A stretch of DNA of 64,000 bases from Mya arenaria. Lineage: Eukaryota > Mollusca > Bivalvia > Myida > Myidae. Location: the NCBI RefSeq assembly GCF_026914265.1, contig NC_069133.1:33020817-33084816 (forward strand), given 5' to 3'. Below the pieces are notes generated by a model. It did no database searches. It was not told the DNA's origin and saw nothing but the letters and a program-made list of their open reading frames with translations. A program made the translations under genes and the position numbers. This document shows, piece after piece, positions 46,901 to 56,543 of this stretch (positions are counted from its first letter, which is position 1; every line of letters begins with the position of its first letter).

Positions 46901-49900
46901 AATAGTGTTGTGCCTCTGTAACATTGTAATTCCTCTGTAATTCCCTGGAAAACCCACTGGCCAGGAATGCCATCTTATGGAAGAATCAACTTTCATTGTA
47001 ATGGAATAGTAGGAGAACATTATAACAACTTTTACTGATGAAGAAGGGAGAGCCCTATGTATATGTTGTAGTCCAATTTTGGCGATCTACATAAAACCTC
47101 GGCCCCAGGCTGAGCTGGACTGCTGTGACCTTGACCTTAGGGGTAGGGACACGGGTCTTGCACGTGACACGTCGTCTTGGTATGTCAACCACATGTGGCA
47201 AGTTATATTAAAATCTGTCCATACAAGAGAAAGTTACAGCCCGGACACGACAACCTATACTCTATTTCTCTATATGCAGCACTCCATTGTGTATTAACAC
47301 CTAAGTGTGACCTTGACCTTAGAGGTAGGGACACAGGTCTTGCATGCAACACGTCATCTTGGTATATGGAACACATGTAGCAAGTTATTTTAAAATCTGT
47401 CCATACAAGGGTAAGTTACAGCCCGGACACGACAACCTATACTCCATGTCCTTATATGTAGCACTCCATTGTGTATAAACACTAAGTGTGACCTTGACCT
47501 TAGAGGTAGGGACACGGGTCTTGCACGAGACACGTCATCTTGGTATGTGGAACTCATGTGGCAAGTTATTTTAAAATCTGTCCATACAAGGGAAATTTAC
47601 AGCCCGGACCCGAAAACCTATGCTCTATGTCCTTATATGCAGCACTCCTATGTGAATAAACACTAAGTGTGACCATGACCTTAGAGGTAGGGACAGGGGT
47701 CTTGCACGCAACACGTCTTCTTGGTATGTGGAACACATGTGGCAAGTTATATTAAAATCTGTCCATACAAGGGAAAGTTACAGCCCGGACACGAAAACCT
47801 ATGCTCTATGTCCTTATATGCAGCACTCCTATGTGAATAAACACTAAGTGTGACCTTGACCTTAGAGGTAGGGACAGGGGTCTTGCACGCAACACGTCTT
47901 CTTGGTATGTGGAACAAATGTGGCAAGTTATTTCAAAATCTGTCCATACAAGGGAAAGATACAGCCCGGACACGACAACCTATACTCTTATGTTTTTATA
48001 TGCAGCACTCCATTGTGAATAAACACTAAGTGTGACCTTGACCTTAGAGGTAGGACGACGGGTCTTGCACGCGACACGTCGTCTTGGTATGTGAAACACA
48101 TGTGGCAAGTTATTTTAAAATCTGTCCATACAAGGGAAAGTTACAGCCTGGACACGACAACCTATACTCTTATGTTCTTATATGCAGCACTCCATTGTGA
48201 ATAAACACTAAGTGTGACCTTGACCTTAGAGGTAGGAACATGGGTCTTGCATGCGACACGTCGTCTTGGTATGTGGAACACATGTGCAAGTTATTTTAAA
48301 ATCTGTCCATACAAGGGAAAGTTACAGCCCGGACAGGAGTTATTGAGCTGGACACGGACGGACGGACGGACGGACGGACGGACGGACGGACGGACGTACG
48401 ATGCGATTTTAATATGCCCACCTTCGGGAGCATAAAAAGCAAACACCAAGTTCTTAATAAGTGTTCTTACATAATAAGTTTAAACTGATGTACAAGATCT
48501 TTTAAGAAGGGGTGGAACGTCAAAATATGACCTTATATCTATTACAGTAAATGTTATTCATTAAAATCAAGCATGGTTCTTAATGTAGGATGATCAGCAT
48601 TTTCATTGCTTTGAACGCAGACTAATAATCCTTATCGGTAAAAACTGCGGGAATTTACAACCAACACATAGTAAATTTGTATTCAGTTGTCATTGACATT
48701 TGAAAGCACAATGTAGATCAAAACTATTCAAATAATATCAAATATAAGACCCATAGACATCACATTTAATGTAACCCCTTTGTTTTCCTAATTAATGAAA
48801 TTGAATCTCCATGACAAAAACATAACCTCTCATGGAAACGATCAAACTTGTCATAAAGACAACAAATCATGCTGAAAGTCAAAACCATTATTCAATATGG
48901 AAATATTTTGCCAGGTATCATAAGCAAATTAAAAGCTGATAGAAATGGAAATCATTCATTACACCGAGAGGAAATAAAAACATTTTATTCAATACCTGTG
49001 AATCGGTTCAGAGTCACATCAATGATTATAGCATAATGAAGCAGAATACGACAACTTTAATGGATAAGGTCCACTATATAATATTTGTATTTCCGAGACA
49101 ACTGAAACTTACTTGTTCTTATTTCATACCCTTTGAAGAGAGCCATGAGTGAAAGTGACCGCAGCTGTTGACTGTACATGTGATAGTTTCTCTTCTTCAT
49201 ATTTTAGGTGCGGGATTGTCCCAGCTTTTTCGAGCAAAGGAAGCTACTCAAAATTGGCATTTTTTAGTGTTTCCAGTTTTCCAATTTTAGAACTTCAATC
49301 CCAAATTACATTTATTTACAATTTGGTAAAATTCAGAACAAAATAGCAATATTCACATTTCATTCACTTTGATAAAGCCAAAGAATTAATTGTCTGGTTA
49401 CGGTAACATCCTTTTCAAAAACAGGTATTTGTAGGGTACATATAGGTAGGCACGTGTTTTTTGTTGTTGTTTGTTTTTTATTAGGCTTTATGTTACACCG
49501 TTATTGTAACCTTTGGAGTTATTGTCAGTATAAAGCTTTAAATGTTTAAACTACATATTGAAACACACATTAAAAACAACTTAAGATTGACTACAAAAAT
49601 GGTAGGGTCTGTTCTTATTTCGTAGGTAAGATCGGATAACCCGAACCCAATGTATTTTTTTAGGCCTAATGAATATCAATCTTCTTTTTATTAAAGTTAC
49701 ACATATGGTACATTTCACATGTATCAATTGGTTGCCCAAAATAAATAGTGTTTCACAGGCCAAGTGGCTTTAAAAACAGGTTTTATGAACCAATTACTAA
49801 TCAACTAGATAGCAGGGTCTAAAATGGGCGTCAAATCAATAAATCCCGTCACGTTCATATCAATATCTGACCACTATAAAGCATGAGGTGCCTTCAGCAC

Positions 49901-52900
49901 TGTCTGAGATAATAACATACCACCCTCTAATCACAAATACCATAATGGAATAATCACTGGCAACGATTCCGTAAACACTTCAATATTTCTCCCAGGCTGA
50001 TGAAGCAGTTTTATATATGTCAGATCATTAAAAACAACTTTTACGCTTTTACCAAAAACGGACATCAACAGCTGCTATATTAATAAGCTTTGTCAAATTT
50101 AACTTAGTAGTGATTTTTACAAAGTTTGAGTTTTATTTTCAAAAGGAAATTCACAGAAGCCTAAAAAAGAGGATTGTTTCTGGAAAAAATATATTTTACC
50201 CAAGTTTCATGAAATACCTTCAAGAGCTTAGGGAGATATGGAGCCAGCATTAAAACTATGGCTGAGATGCTCGATCCTTTGACCTTGAACTTTGACCTTG
50301 ACCTTGAGCCACCGCGCATGTCATGTGGGTTCTGTATGCCTTCTATATTTGGTTAGCGTTAGACCTGAGTTCCATGAAAATCCTTTCAGGTATTTAGGAG
50401 ATACAGAGGCGATTGTGATTACTGTGTCAATGAGATAAACAATTTATGAAAATCTTTTAAAGGATTTAGGAGATATTAAGCACACCTGAGGCTGAAATCT
50501 ATGACTCAAATCTTTAACATTGAACTGTGACCTTGGTCTTGAGCCCGCGCATATGGAACGTTGGTTGTTGAAATCTGGTTAACATTGTACCCAAGTTTCA
50601 TGAAAATCAAGGGGTTTAGGAGACATAGCACAAAAAGTGTGAAACACAGACAGACAGACAGAAAGACATCCACACTAAAAACATAATGTCTTCCCCTGCT
50701 AAGCTTAGCGGAAAAATATAATAACTTTAAGTGCTGTACCAAGCTCAATCTATCAAATAAAATGTTAATGCCAGTCACTAGACTGAATTTCCAAGGATTT
50801 CTCTGGCGAGAAATGTCAAAACAGCTATTTCAGGCAACTAAGTTTTCTAGATAATTAAGTTCAAAGACACATTTATTATCCCAAAGGAGAGAAATAATGT
50901 TAAAAATCAATTTCATGCTATGTGAAATAATGGCCTGTAAACATCCATTCCTGTATTACTGAGATGTAATAAGCTTGTTACACAAGATTTAACAGGTCCA
51001 CAAATATTTTTTTTAAATACAAAATTCAAAATGTTAAACAATATTTTTCTTTGCATAAAAAAAGTTTCTTGTCGTTGATTTTATTTTTAGTAAACACTAT
51101 TTCATACAATGTAAACACCTGGTACCAGTTTCACTAAGAATCGTAGCCCTCAGTAAAAAAGGCCCCCAAAACATGTTTGTTTTCTCCGTATTCTCTGACC
51201 GAAAATGAAACTGCAAGTTAGGTCAGGTTTATTCAAAACTGTGAAATATGATATGAATTTACGTTTAGAGCACTCTATAAAATCAAAACATTTGTATGTC
51301 AAATTTCTGATCAAGAAACTTACAAAAAGATGTAACCAAAAGGAGAAAAAATATGGGTAAGAATTTTTAAGCAAATGGCATTATAAAATAAGGTGGTTGG
51401 GAACCCAAAAACAAACATTTGGTTTTGATACCCGGGTAAGCCTTATATACCCAGGTATGTTGTTGCTCCTAGGATTCTTAAAGAAAGTCCCACTCCATCT
51501 TACTTACATGTATAATCAAAGGTAATTACGTATTCCTGCATTTATATACAATTTATTCAAGGAAGTTATAAAATTAAAGCTCATTGTTTTCAGTAGCAAA
51601 CAAACCACAAACTGATGTTTTCTCTTCAACTTCACACATCGGGAAAGACATCCAGCTTTTACTAGACCAATAACTCCTTTTATTTCATAAATTGTGTTCT
51701 TGTCTGGTGCAAGTTTTTACCAGATTGTAACTCAAACATTACAAGGCAATTAAAGGCAATCTGAAATTACAGTGATAATCTGTATTTTGTTTATCTTTCA
51801 ACATTCTTTTGAAATTTAAAGTCATAGGATATCTCAAAATAGAGATTATCAAATATATTGTCATTGCCTTGGTTTTGGATTCCAAAATCTGTAAGTCTAG
51901 CCAAGCTTAGCCATAACTAACAAAATGTCCAGATATTAGAATGAAACTTTGAATACATGTTTTCAGAGATATTATATATGCACATGTATAGCTAGTCCCG
52001 TAAGTCTGCCTTTAACAATGACAAGTTACATTTGTATACCCCTTGTTTAGAATTAAAAAAATACAAATGAGCATTGTCATTGCTCCTGACTGCGCTCTTG
52101 TAATAAGACAATTAAGTGTCAAGATGTCAAGCTATTTTTGCATGATATTAATCCTTTTTGTGGAATAAACCAAAGCCATATTGTACAGCCCATGGATTCC
52201 TTTACTGCAATCATCGCCTCCCACTTCCTACTCAATCATCCGTTGAATTGTTGAGATTAATCAGATTTTGCATTTAATAAAGGTTCAACAATTTGACTGA
52301 TGATTTTCATTGTGGCAATACTAGCGTGTAGGCAAGTTCATTAATACCCACATCTGGGTGAGGCCCATTTCATGATATTGATGAAAACAAATTTCTATAT
52401 GTACAATTGATTAGCAGTGTTTTTATAATTTTACATGGGGAAAATATGGACAAGGTTAATTTAACTAAATATTCATAAAGAAATTATGGATTTGGTTATA
52501 TGAGTAACTGACAGTCTAATCTTCCTGATTAGACTGGCAAATCTATAGATATATATAAAAGTGTTTAAGGTGCAGTTTACTATCTGATATTGTTATAAAT
52601 ATGTCTGCATCACAATCAATATTGCTGTATCACCTTCAGCCAAATCTTTGAAATTCATGATGTCTGTATTGAACAAATTAAAGACTGACAAATTTCTTTT
52701 CAGCAGAGACCATTATAAGATTATAGCAAACCTAGCTTTAATATGGCATACATTGTACATTGTAAAAAAAATGGGAGTTCTATTTTTAGATTTAAGAGGT
52801 TGGAACTCCGTCATACTCCTAGTTCAGGCAATAGGAGATATTAACAATTAATGCTATTTTGGCTATATAAGTTTTCCTGTGAGCTTCTGAAAACTTCAAA

Positions 52901-55900
52901 ACATTCAACAAGTCTAAATACATGTTGAACTTCTCTTTTATCTTTGACAAGGAAATTTTCTTTGTGAGCAGGATTCCTTGATTTTGACTAGACTCCAGTA
53001 GGCAATTGTTCTTCAATTGACAAATAGTTTGTCTGGAAAACGCCTGCCACGGTAAAAACACTGAAGACAGCCAATTACAAAAACTGACGGTCCTCACCTT
53101 TTTTCCGTACCAATCCCCTACAGGCGACATGATGCCGGCAATCACACTGTATTTCCCTGATCTCTGTAGATGGTCCTTGGCTAGCTCTGAAATTGTAAAT
53201 AAGTATTTTACTGAAAGGATTTATTTAACAATAAGAAATCTTATGAACTTGAAAGTTGGCACTTCCATACTTCAAAATGTATTTTTTTTTGCTCTGGGCT
53301 AGAGTTTTCAATTGGTGTGCCACTGAAACTGCTAATATTTTACCACTCATAATTCAACTGATTTTATTCAACAGAAGTTATTATTATGGTGAGTTTCAAG
53401 ATAGTGCAGGACCCATTATAAAATCGCCCCTTGCTTTGGGACAAATAGATTATGTGAATTTCTCAAAATAAAACAGAATGCTGCTCACACTATGTGTATT
53501 CCTCAAAATAAAACAGAATGCTGCTCACACTATGTGAATTCCTCAAAATAAAACAGAATGCTGCTCACACTATGTGAATTCCTCAAAATAAAACAGAATG
53601 CTGCTCACATGCTTTTTTTCAATTTGACCCGGTATATCGGTACTAACCGGTCTCTTGGAAGATCAATAATCACTTGTATCTTTGGGCATAAATTCATTGA
53701 TTTTAAGAGACTCTTTTATGACATTTAAAGTTAAGCCAGCTCTCTAGACCTCTTTTTGTACTGAAGTCACTGCATTTGATTAGGTTCAGAATATTTAGTT
53801 ATACACTTATTCTAGTAAAAGTCAAAACTATAAGAATTATTTGCATATTCTATAACAAGTACTAACTTGCACCTATAGATTTGGTGAAATTTATCGATAA
53901 AATCATTCAATTTGGGAATGAAAATTAGAGGAGTTTATGGTCAATATTGGAATTCTGCATGAATTTAGGGAATTGTGCCCCAAAAAATTGGGAAAGGGTC
54001 AGGATATCATTTTACTCATGAGATGCCTAGAAAATGGTGTGAGGAAAATAAGTTAAAAATAAGAAATGTATTGAAGAGTATCCAAAGAAAAACATGTATA
54101 TTATTTGCTCTTTGTTGAATAAAAGTACAAAATAAGTGAAAATTAAATAACATTTCTTCACTTTTTGATTTTTCAAAATAGCTGTGAAAATGAGAATAAA
54201 TTCTAATATGACAGTAGTAGCTCCATGCAGTTTTCTGAAAATGATGTAATTTAATATATTTGTTCTGTTTCATTTTATAATATTTCAAACAATTAATTTA
54301 TAGCTTTCCATTGCCATAATATTGTTCCCAAGAACATGAAACTCCTTTATAACCATGGTCTAACTTTAAAATGACACTCTCATTCAAAATCAATACATAC
54401 ACATGCATAACAAGCATCAATTTTGACTGATAAACCTTTAACTACAACGTACTAAATAATGCATTAATGGAAAATATTAATAACTGATAACAAGATTGTA
54501 ACTGCGTATTTAATATCAGAAAGCACAAACATCTTAAATGATTGGTGAATGCTAAAAGATTAACTGTGATCTACTATACATCTCATAAGGTAGAAATATC
54601 CTGTTGTATGCTCATTTCTTTCAAATTAAACTCAGTATCCTTCATAAGAACCATTGTTTTCGACATTTATTCATCCTTTCTGAATATTATAACAATATTA
54701 TTAATTGTGGTAAATCTATTTAGGAGTAACAGTGCATCTTTAAGTTTTAAGTGTCTCACATCTCTCGTTTTTTTTCATATACAAGACAATGTCAGAAAAG
54801 GAGCCAAAAGTAAAACTCTTTTTGAACAAATGAAACAAAACGAATATCTGATTGAGTTTAACAGGCACTTGTTAAATTTCAAAACACAATAAATCTAAGA
54901 TCTACTTTCCTAATGGTAATGCTAAAGCTTGTCATCAAAACATTTAAAAAATGTCAGTATTTTTTCCACTTTTAAGGGAATGGTGACAGGGTCTTTTGAT
55001 AATAAAATGATTTGTATAATGTTCAACTTGTTTTTAAACTTTTCATTCAACAACCTTATGGTAATATTCAGAATGTCACTTTATTGCTACAATTACTGTT
55101 GAGAGTTTTACCAGTGCAGGGGTTTTAGGCTTGTGCTTATTTTAACCACTAAAAACATTGTATAGGATTATTAATGATTCAATTCCTCCTTTCAAAGTAG
55201 AAAAATCCATTTGATTTACCCTTTAATTGTCACCACTATGTGAGAGCGCATCTGATGTAGTATCATATTGTAAACTCTTTTAAACATGTGTTATACAGCA
55301 CCTTAGTTAAAATCTAGTCAGGAACATGTCGATTTTAGCGCTTAAATATGTAAAATCATGATGATATGTAATTATGGCAGCTTCTGGTTAGGAACCCCTT
55401 TTAGTCTTAATAATTGTACGTTGACAGATTTTTTTTTACGATTTTTGATATGGCAAATCCTTCACGTACAAATTGTTTTGTACCAAAAGTGGGTAGTTGT
55501 TATGATTAGGATTCCGGATTAAAGCATATTGCGTCCATAAAATATCATAAAAACAAGAAATATTACTAGATAATGTTATTTTATATTAGTTCCAGACACA
55601 CACAATAAATATCCAACGAATAATTATGAGTTTGATGGGGTTTTCTTCGTTTCATTCTGTCAAAACATAACGCAAGGCTGCAGTTCACAGTTTTACAACA
55701 ATCAGAGCACTTCGGTCATGGCCGAGTTGTTACGATTGTATTTACGAGGTCTATCACGAAGCTTGTCAGAGGTGGCCTAGTTATTACGATTGGGTCGAGT
55801 TGTTCCGCTTGGCATAATTGTTGTCTGTGTCAGTCAAGTTTCGTTTTATTGGAAAGGTAGATCATGTGTTTAATGCTTGTTTGTGCAAAATGGCTTTGTA

Positions 55901-56543
55901 CTTACATGGTAAAATATGAATATAAACCTTTACTATCCATTTCAAACATAAAATACTTCACTAAATACAATTTCAATACTTTTCAAACCCACCCAGTTTT
56001 TGCACTAACCCGTTTAGATGTTAGGGAATGAAAAAATCCCGTATTACACGTCTATTATTTTAGACTAGAACTCCTTTCTGCCCAAAATGGAGGTTCTTCT
56101 TGAATAAGATGCAAAAGTACTCTATACGAGTGCCTCTGATCTTAAATTCAGTAGGATATAATCAATGTACGCTTTTTGTAAAAAAATCACATTCCAAACA
56201 TACTCAATAAAATCTTGTGAAATGAAAGTGTATCCGGATACTGAATCAGAAAATTGTACATGTTACATGTATTACGTATTGAATTAATAAGACATTGTGA
56301 CTGACAACAAAATCTGTTATTTATTTCTGTTTGTTTTTAATATACAACATGTAGTAATGACACACACCGATTTGCCAATCAAATTCATTTCAAAATCACT
56401 TGCAAAATTGCCAAAAAAAATAAAATGTTAATTTGTATTTTCTGAAAATTAAGAAAAATCTTACCAAACATTCGCAGATGCATGTTCGTTGGTGGATTAA
56501 ATGAGCCGCACGCTAAAAGAACCACTTTCTTGGGCGTTGCCAT
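24581..56543 (-). CDS. NMNAT: Nicotinamide mononucleotide adenylyltransferase (NMNAT), nine coding exons
   Basis: Minus-strand exons: 56543-56465 (ATG), 53186-53098, 42007-41940, 41347-41202, 38362-38232, 35003-34902, 31252-31194 (or 31787-31729), 30096-29998 and 24992-24581 (TAG). All nine join in phase with GT-AG sites: 1185 nt, 394 aa. The enzyme makes NAD+ from NMN and ATP. Signatures: [14 protein letters not shown] (13-26, nucleotide-binding TNMH), [13 protein letters not shown] (44-56), DTWE (81-84), a basic nuclear-targeting-like cluster KKRRKDRR (118-125), [19 protein letters not shown] (149-167), KFIYESDVL and VSSTKIRRALRR (219-230). The catalytic part resembles NMNAT1/3 more than NMNAT2. 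After LYGAVCDN (258) there is a 136-residue tail with three SPRR motifs and many Ser-Pro pairs, where human NMNAT1 (279 aa) has only a short end. The assignment is firm; the paralogue number is not. Confidence 0.95.
25490..25870. repeat. Decayed pearl-like tandem units
   Basis: Two to three diverged ~130-bp units carry a GTAAAGGTAACTACGACTTAACATTTGACCTAATGACCTCAAA-type core and CAATAATCCTA or CAATATTCCTA words. They are related to the arrays at 27 kb and 42 kb but older. Confidence 0.5.
25925..25970. repeat. (ATG)n microsatellite
   Basis: About 15 perfect ATG units. It produces Met-run and Ile-run ORFs on the two strands that are not genes. Confidence 0.97.
27010..28200. repeat. Pearl-like element with ~130-180-bp core units
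   Basis: A lead-in CAAGAGATGTTTGTCAAACATTATGCCCCCT is followed by about seven units containing GGTCACTGTGACCTTGACCTTTGACCC, CTAAAATCAATAGGGGTCATCTACTGGTCAG and CAAGTTTGAGGGCCATGGGTGCAGGCATTGTTGAG. It ends near a CTCTTCTTCGAAG hairpin-forming sequence present twice in tandem (28152-28193). Part of the array (about 27350-27540) is duplicated almost exactly at 27566-27752. Confidence 0.8.
28201..29990. other. Intron 8 remainder, nothing recognised
   Basis: AT-rich intronic sequence with a 21-G homopolymer at 28494-28514. No exon-like segment with both splice sites is seen. Confidence 0.4.
30920..31030 (+). repeat. Dispersed repeat (TGTCTCTGGCAACATGTGT family), copy 1
   Basis: GTATTGTCTCTGGCAACATGTGTACTCAGTTTCATTTGAA followed by a GCCAGGGTTGAAACTTTTGCC tail. 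Related copies lie at about 32965-33105 and 59250-59370. Confidence 0.65.
31194..31252 (-). CDS. NMNAT: NMNAT exon 7, copy A (SSTKIR)
   Basis: A 59-nt exon encoding [19 protein letters not shown] plus two bases of Arg. The acceptor is a pyrimidine-rich CTATTTACAG and the donor AG|GTTTGG. It enters in phase 0 and leaves in phase 2, matching exons 6 and 8. The SSTxIR motif binds the nucleotide phosphates in NMNATs, so one version of this exon is essential. Confidence 0.93.
31535..31665 (-). mobile_element. tRNA-derived SINE fragment between the two exon 7 copies
   Basis: On the minus strand: AGTGATGTATCTGACTCTCACCCTGGAAGTCATGGGTTAAAGACCCAGCAGG (tRNA-like, with a degraded B box), then TTTCAAAATGGACACCAG. 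This matches the TTTCGAAATGGACACCAG body of the SINE at 59.7 kb. It lies between exon 7 copies A and B. Confidence 0.55.
31729..31787 (-). CDS. NMNAT: NMNAT alternative exon 7, copy B (SSTRIR)
   Basis: This lies 476 nt upstream of copy A in transcript order. It is also exactly 59 nt and encodes [19 protein letters not shown], with acceptor TGTTCTAG and the same AG|GTTTGG donor. It is open, keeps the SSTxIR motif and shares 12 of 19 residues with copy A. Of 15 nucleotide differences, six are silent, which suggests selection on the protein. Using both copies (118 nt) or neither would shift the frame of exon 8, so the copies should be mutually exclusive. No transcript evidence is available here. 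Confidence 0.8.
31935..32578. repeat. Pearl-like element (~155-bp units) with CCCGCC hairpin ends
   Basis: Lead-in GGCTATATCCCCCGCCG. Three units hold GTGTACTCTGACnTTTAAATGTCTCGTGTGACCTTGACCTTTGAGGTATGGACCCGGGTCAAGGTCACTG. Then GACAGACGGACAGACTGACATACGGACG, then a hairpin-capable ATCCCCTCCCCACTCCGTGGCGGGGGAT. It lies in intron 6, between exon 6 and exon 7 copy B. Confidence 0.8.
32965..33105 (+). repeat. Dispersed repeat (TGTCTCTGGCAACATGTGT family), copy 2
   Basis: It carries CATTATTGTCTCTGGCAACATGTGTACTAATTTTCATTTGAACATC and the downstream GCCAAGGCTAAAAGTTTGCA...CATCAATGATGACACTA, aligning with the copies at 30.9 kb and 59.3 kb. Confidence 0.65.
33115..34755. repeat. Pearl-like element (~145-bp units, about 10 copies)
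   Basis: Lead-in AGGGCCGTGAAGGCCCTTAATCGCTCACCTGAT. About ten units carry GACCTCTAGAGTGTTAACAAGCTTTTCCT, TTTGACCTGGTGACCTAGTTTTTGACCGCACATGACCCAGAT and ATATAAACATTCTGACCAA; adjacent GACCTCTAGA motifs are about 145 bp apart. It ends with GACGGACGACGACGACAGAAGACGACAGACA and a terminal AGCTCACCTTGAGC...AGGTGGGCT. Confidence 0.85.
35004..38231 (-). other. NMNAT intron 5 content
   Basis: It contains an A-rich / TCGACCCTA repeat (35160-35235), a ~43-bp direct duplication (TTAGGCTTTGCG...CATGCAGGCTT, 35521-35582) and a decayed tandem repeat with ATGACAAAGTTA and TTATCTTATGGTnGTCAC words (about 36400-36770). The remainder is AT-rich without recognised features. Confidence 0.55.
38395..39125 (-). pseudogene. 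About six decayed tandem copies of NMNAT exon 5
   Basis: Upstream of the functional exon 5 (38362-38232), plus-strand words of the exon recur in order. AGATCTCCACCAC-type (Leu-Leu-Cys-Gly-Gly-Asp-Leu) occurs at about 38408, 38621, 38764 and 38885. GGGGAATCTGTGCCTCCTATCACATCTGTAATG-type (exon start and acceptor) occurs at about 38465, 38537, 38685, 38805, 38945 and 39093. Each copy has indels, lost splice sites or frame breaks, so none extends the protein. Short minus-strand ORFs here are remnants of the exon. Confidence 0.75.
39201..39794. repeat. 20-bp minisatellite, ~30 units
   Basis: The unit CCTGAACCAAGTGTTACCAG repeats from 39201 with no insertion or deletion through 29 complete units (580 bp) plus a partial thirtieth. 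Variant units end GTTTTACTAG or GTTTCACTAG and occur in clusters, a sign of unequal exchange or slippage. It lies in NMNAT intron 4, directly beside the decayed exon 5 copies. Confidence 0.98.
39800..41200. other. NMNAT intron 4 remainder
   Basis: AT-rich, with a 16-G tract at 40014-40029 (followed by AGGGGGGG). No further exon or repeat is recognised. Confidence 0.45.
41420..41515 (-). pseudogene. Decayed copy of NMNAT exon 4
   Basis: On the minus strand, GCGAACAACCACACTGCTGCAGAGAAAACTGG...CGAAATGAGATG...CAGACCATTGCCAGTGTGAAAT aligns with exon 4 (GTGAACAACCAAACTGGTTGAGAACAAAGCTGG...GGAGATG...CAGGCCAATATCAGTGTGAAAT). The conserved Trp codon is lost, there is a 1-nt deletion, and no acceptor is kept. 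It lies about 75 nt upstream of the real exon in transcript order. Confidence 0.75.
41570..41875 (-). repeat. Inverted copy of the CCAGGATTT / poly-G repeat
   Basis: On the minus strand it reads GGTCCAGGATTTGATGTTAAAGGTGGCGTAACTTGAG ... GTGGGGTGGGGGGGGGTGGGGC ... CCCCTAAATCTG. This corresponds to the copies near 406-520 and 825-1170. Confidence 0.6.
42331..43565. repeat. Pearl-like element A in NMNAT intron 2
   Basis: Lead-in CGCTTGTCTCCCCTATTGTG. About six units of ~150 bp contain GTCACGGTGACCTTGACCTTTGACCTACTGATC and CAATAGGAGTCATCTACTAGTCATGA. Then a GACTGACTGACTGACAGACTGATGGACTGACTGACGGACAG microsatellite and a hairpin TCTCCCCATGAATGGGGGAGA. Confidence 0.85.
43570..44262. repeat. Pearl-like element B in NMNAT intron 2
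   Basis: Four units of ~145 bp hold GGTCGCCGCGACCTTGACCTTTGACCTAGTGACCCCAAAAACAATAGGGATC. Then ACGGACGGACTGACGGACTGACGGAC and a hairpin TCTCCCCCAGAGAGGGGGAGA. The tail is nearly identical to that of element A. Confidence 0.85.
44330..45610. repeat. Tandem array C (~143-bp units, nine copies)
   Basis: CTATTTTTAGTAACAGTGACCTTGACC recurs about every 143 bp from 44330 to 45480. Each unit continues with CTAGGGACCCCAAACGCAATCCCATGAAAGGTATCCATAAACTCTTCCTATAGACCAAGTTTGGTCAAGATATGTC. Confidence 0.9.
45694..47040. other. NMNAT intron 2, unique-looking stretch
   Basis: AT-rich. The word GGCCGCTCGAG at 45627 recurs at about 46025, and GAAACATC/GATGTTTC near 46055 forms a small stem. No exon is seen. 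Confidence 0.4.
47045..48440. repeat. Pearl-like element D (~180-bp units, seven copies) with (GGAC)n
   Basis: TGTGACCTTGACCTTAGAGGTAGGGAC recurs at about 47123, 47308, 47486, 47665, 47849, 48032 and 48212. The units also share CACGTCGTCTTGGTATGTGGAACACATGTGGCAAGTTATTTTAAAATCTGTCCATACAAGGGAAAGTTACAGCCCGGACACGA. It ends in a (GGAC)n/(ACGG)n microsatellite (48353-48397) and a small ATGCCCACCTTCGGGAGCAT hairpin. Confidence 0.9.
48441..50180. other. NMNAT intron 2, nothing recognised
   Basis: AT-rich intronic DNA; no exon with paired splice sites and no clear repeat apart from isolated short words. Confidence 0.4.
50180..50720. repeat. Pearl-like element E (short)
   Basis: Units with ACCCAAGTTTCATGAAA, TTTAGGAGATA and TTTGACCTTGACCTTGAGCC are followed by CACAGACAGACAGACAGAAAGACA and ATAATGTCTTCCCCTGCTAAGCTTAGCGG. 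There are about three units. Confidence 0.65.
50721..53097. other. NMNAT intron 2 remainder
   Basis: AT-rich, no recognised exon, RNA gene or long repeat. Confidence 0.4.
53187..56464 (-). other. NMNAT intron 1 content
   Basis: It holds a 40-bp tandem array (53451-53610), part of a dispersed repeat at about 55112-55160 and short GAGTTGTTACGATTG-type repeats at 55720-55830. A 116-codon open stretch at 54542-54892 (+) lacks an ATG start and any recognisable domain. Confidence 0.5.
53451..53610. repeat. 40-bp tandem repeat, four units
   Basis: Four near-identical 40-bp units, TATGTGAATTCCTCAAAATA followed by AAACAGAATGCTGCTCACAC, starting at 53451, 53491, 53531 and 53571. Only three substitutions are seen, so the expansion is recent. 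Confidence 0.97.

Noticed and set aside
47079..48435. Several short + strand ORFs with [13 protein letters not shown]
   Set aside because: The same peptide recurs because the 180-bp repeat units are being translated; there is no gene structure.
54542..54892. 116-codon open stretch on + strand
   Set aside because: It has no ATG start and AT-driven composition, lies antisense in an NMNAT intron, and shows no recognisable domain.
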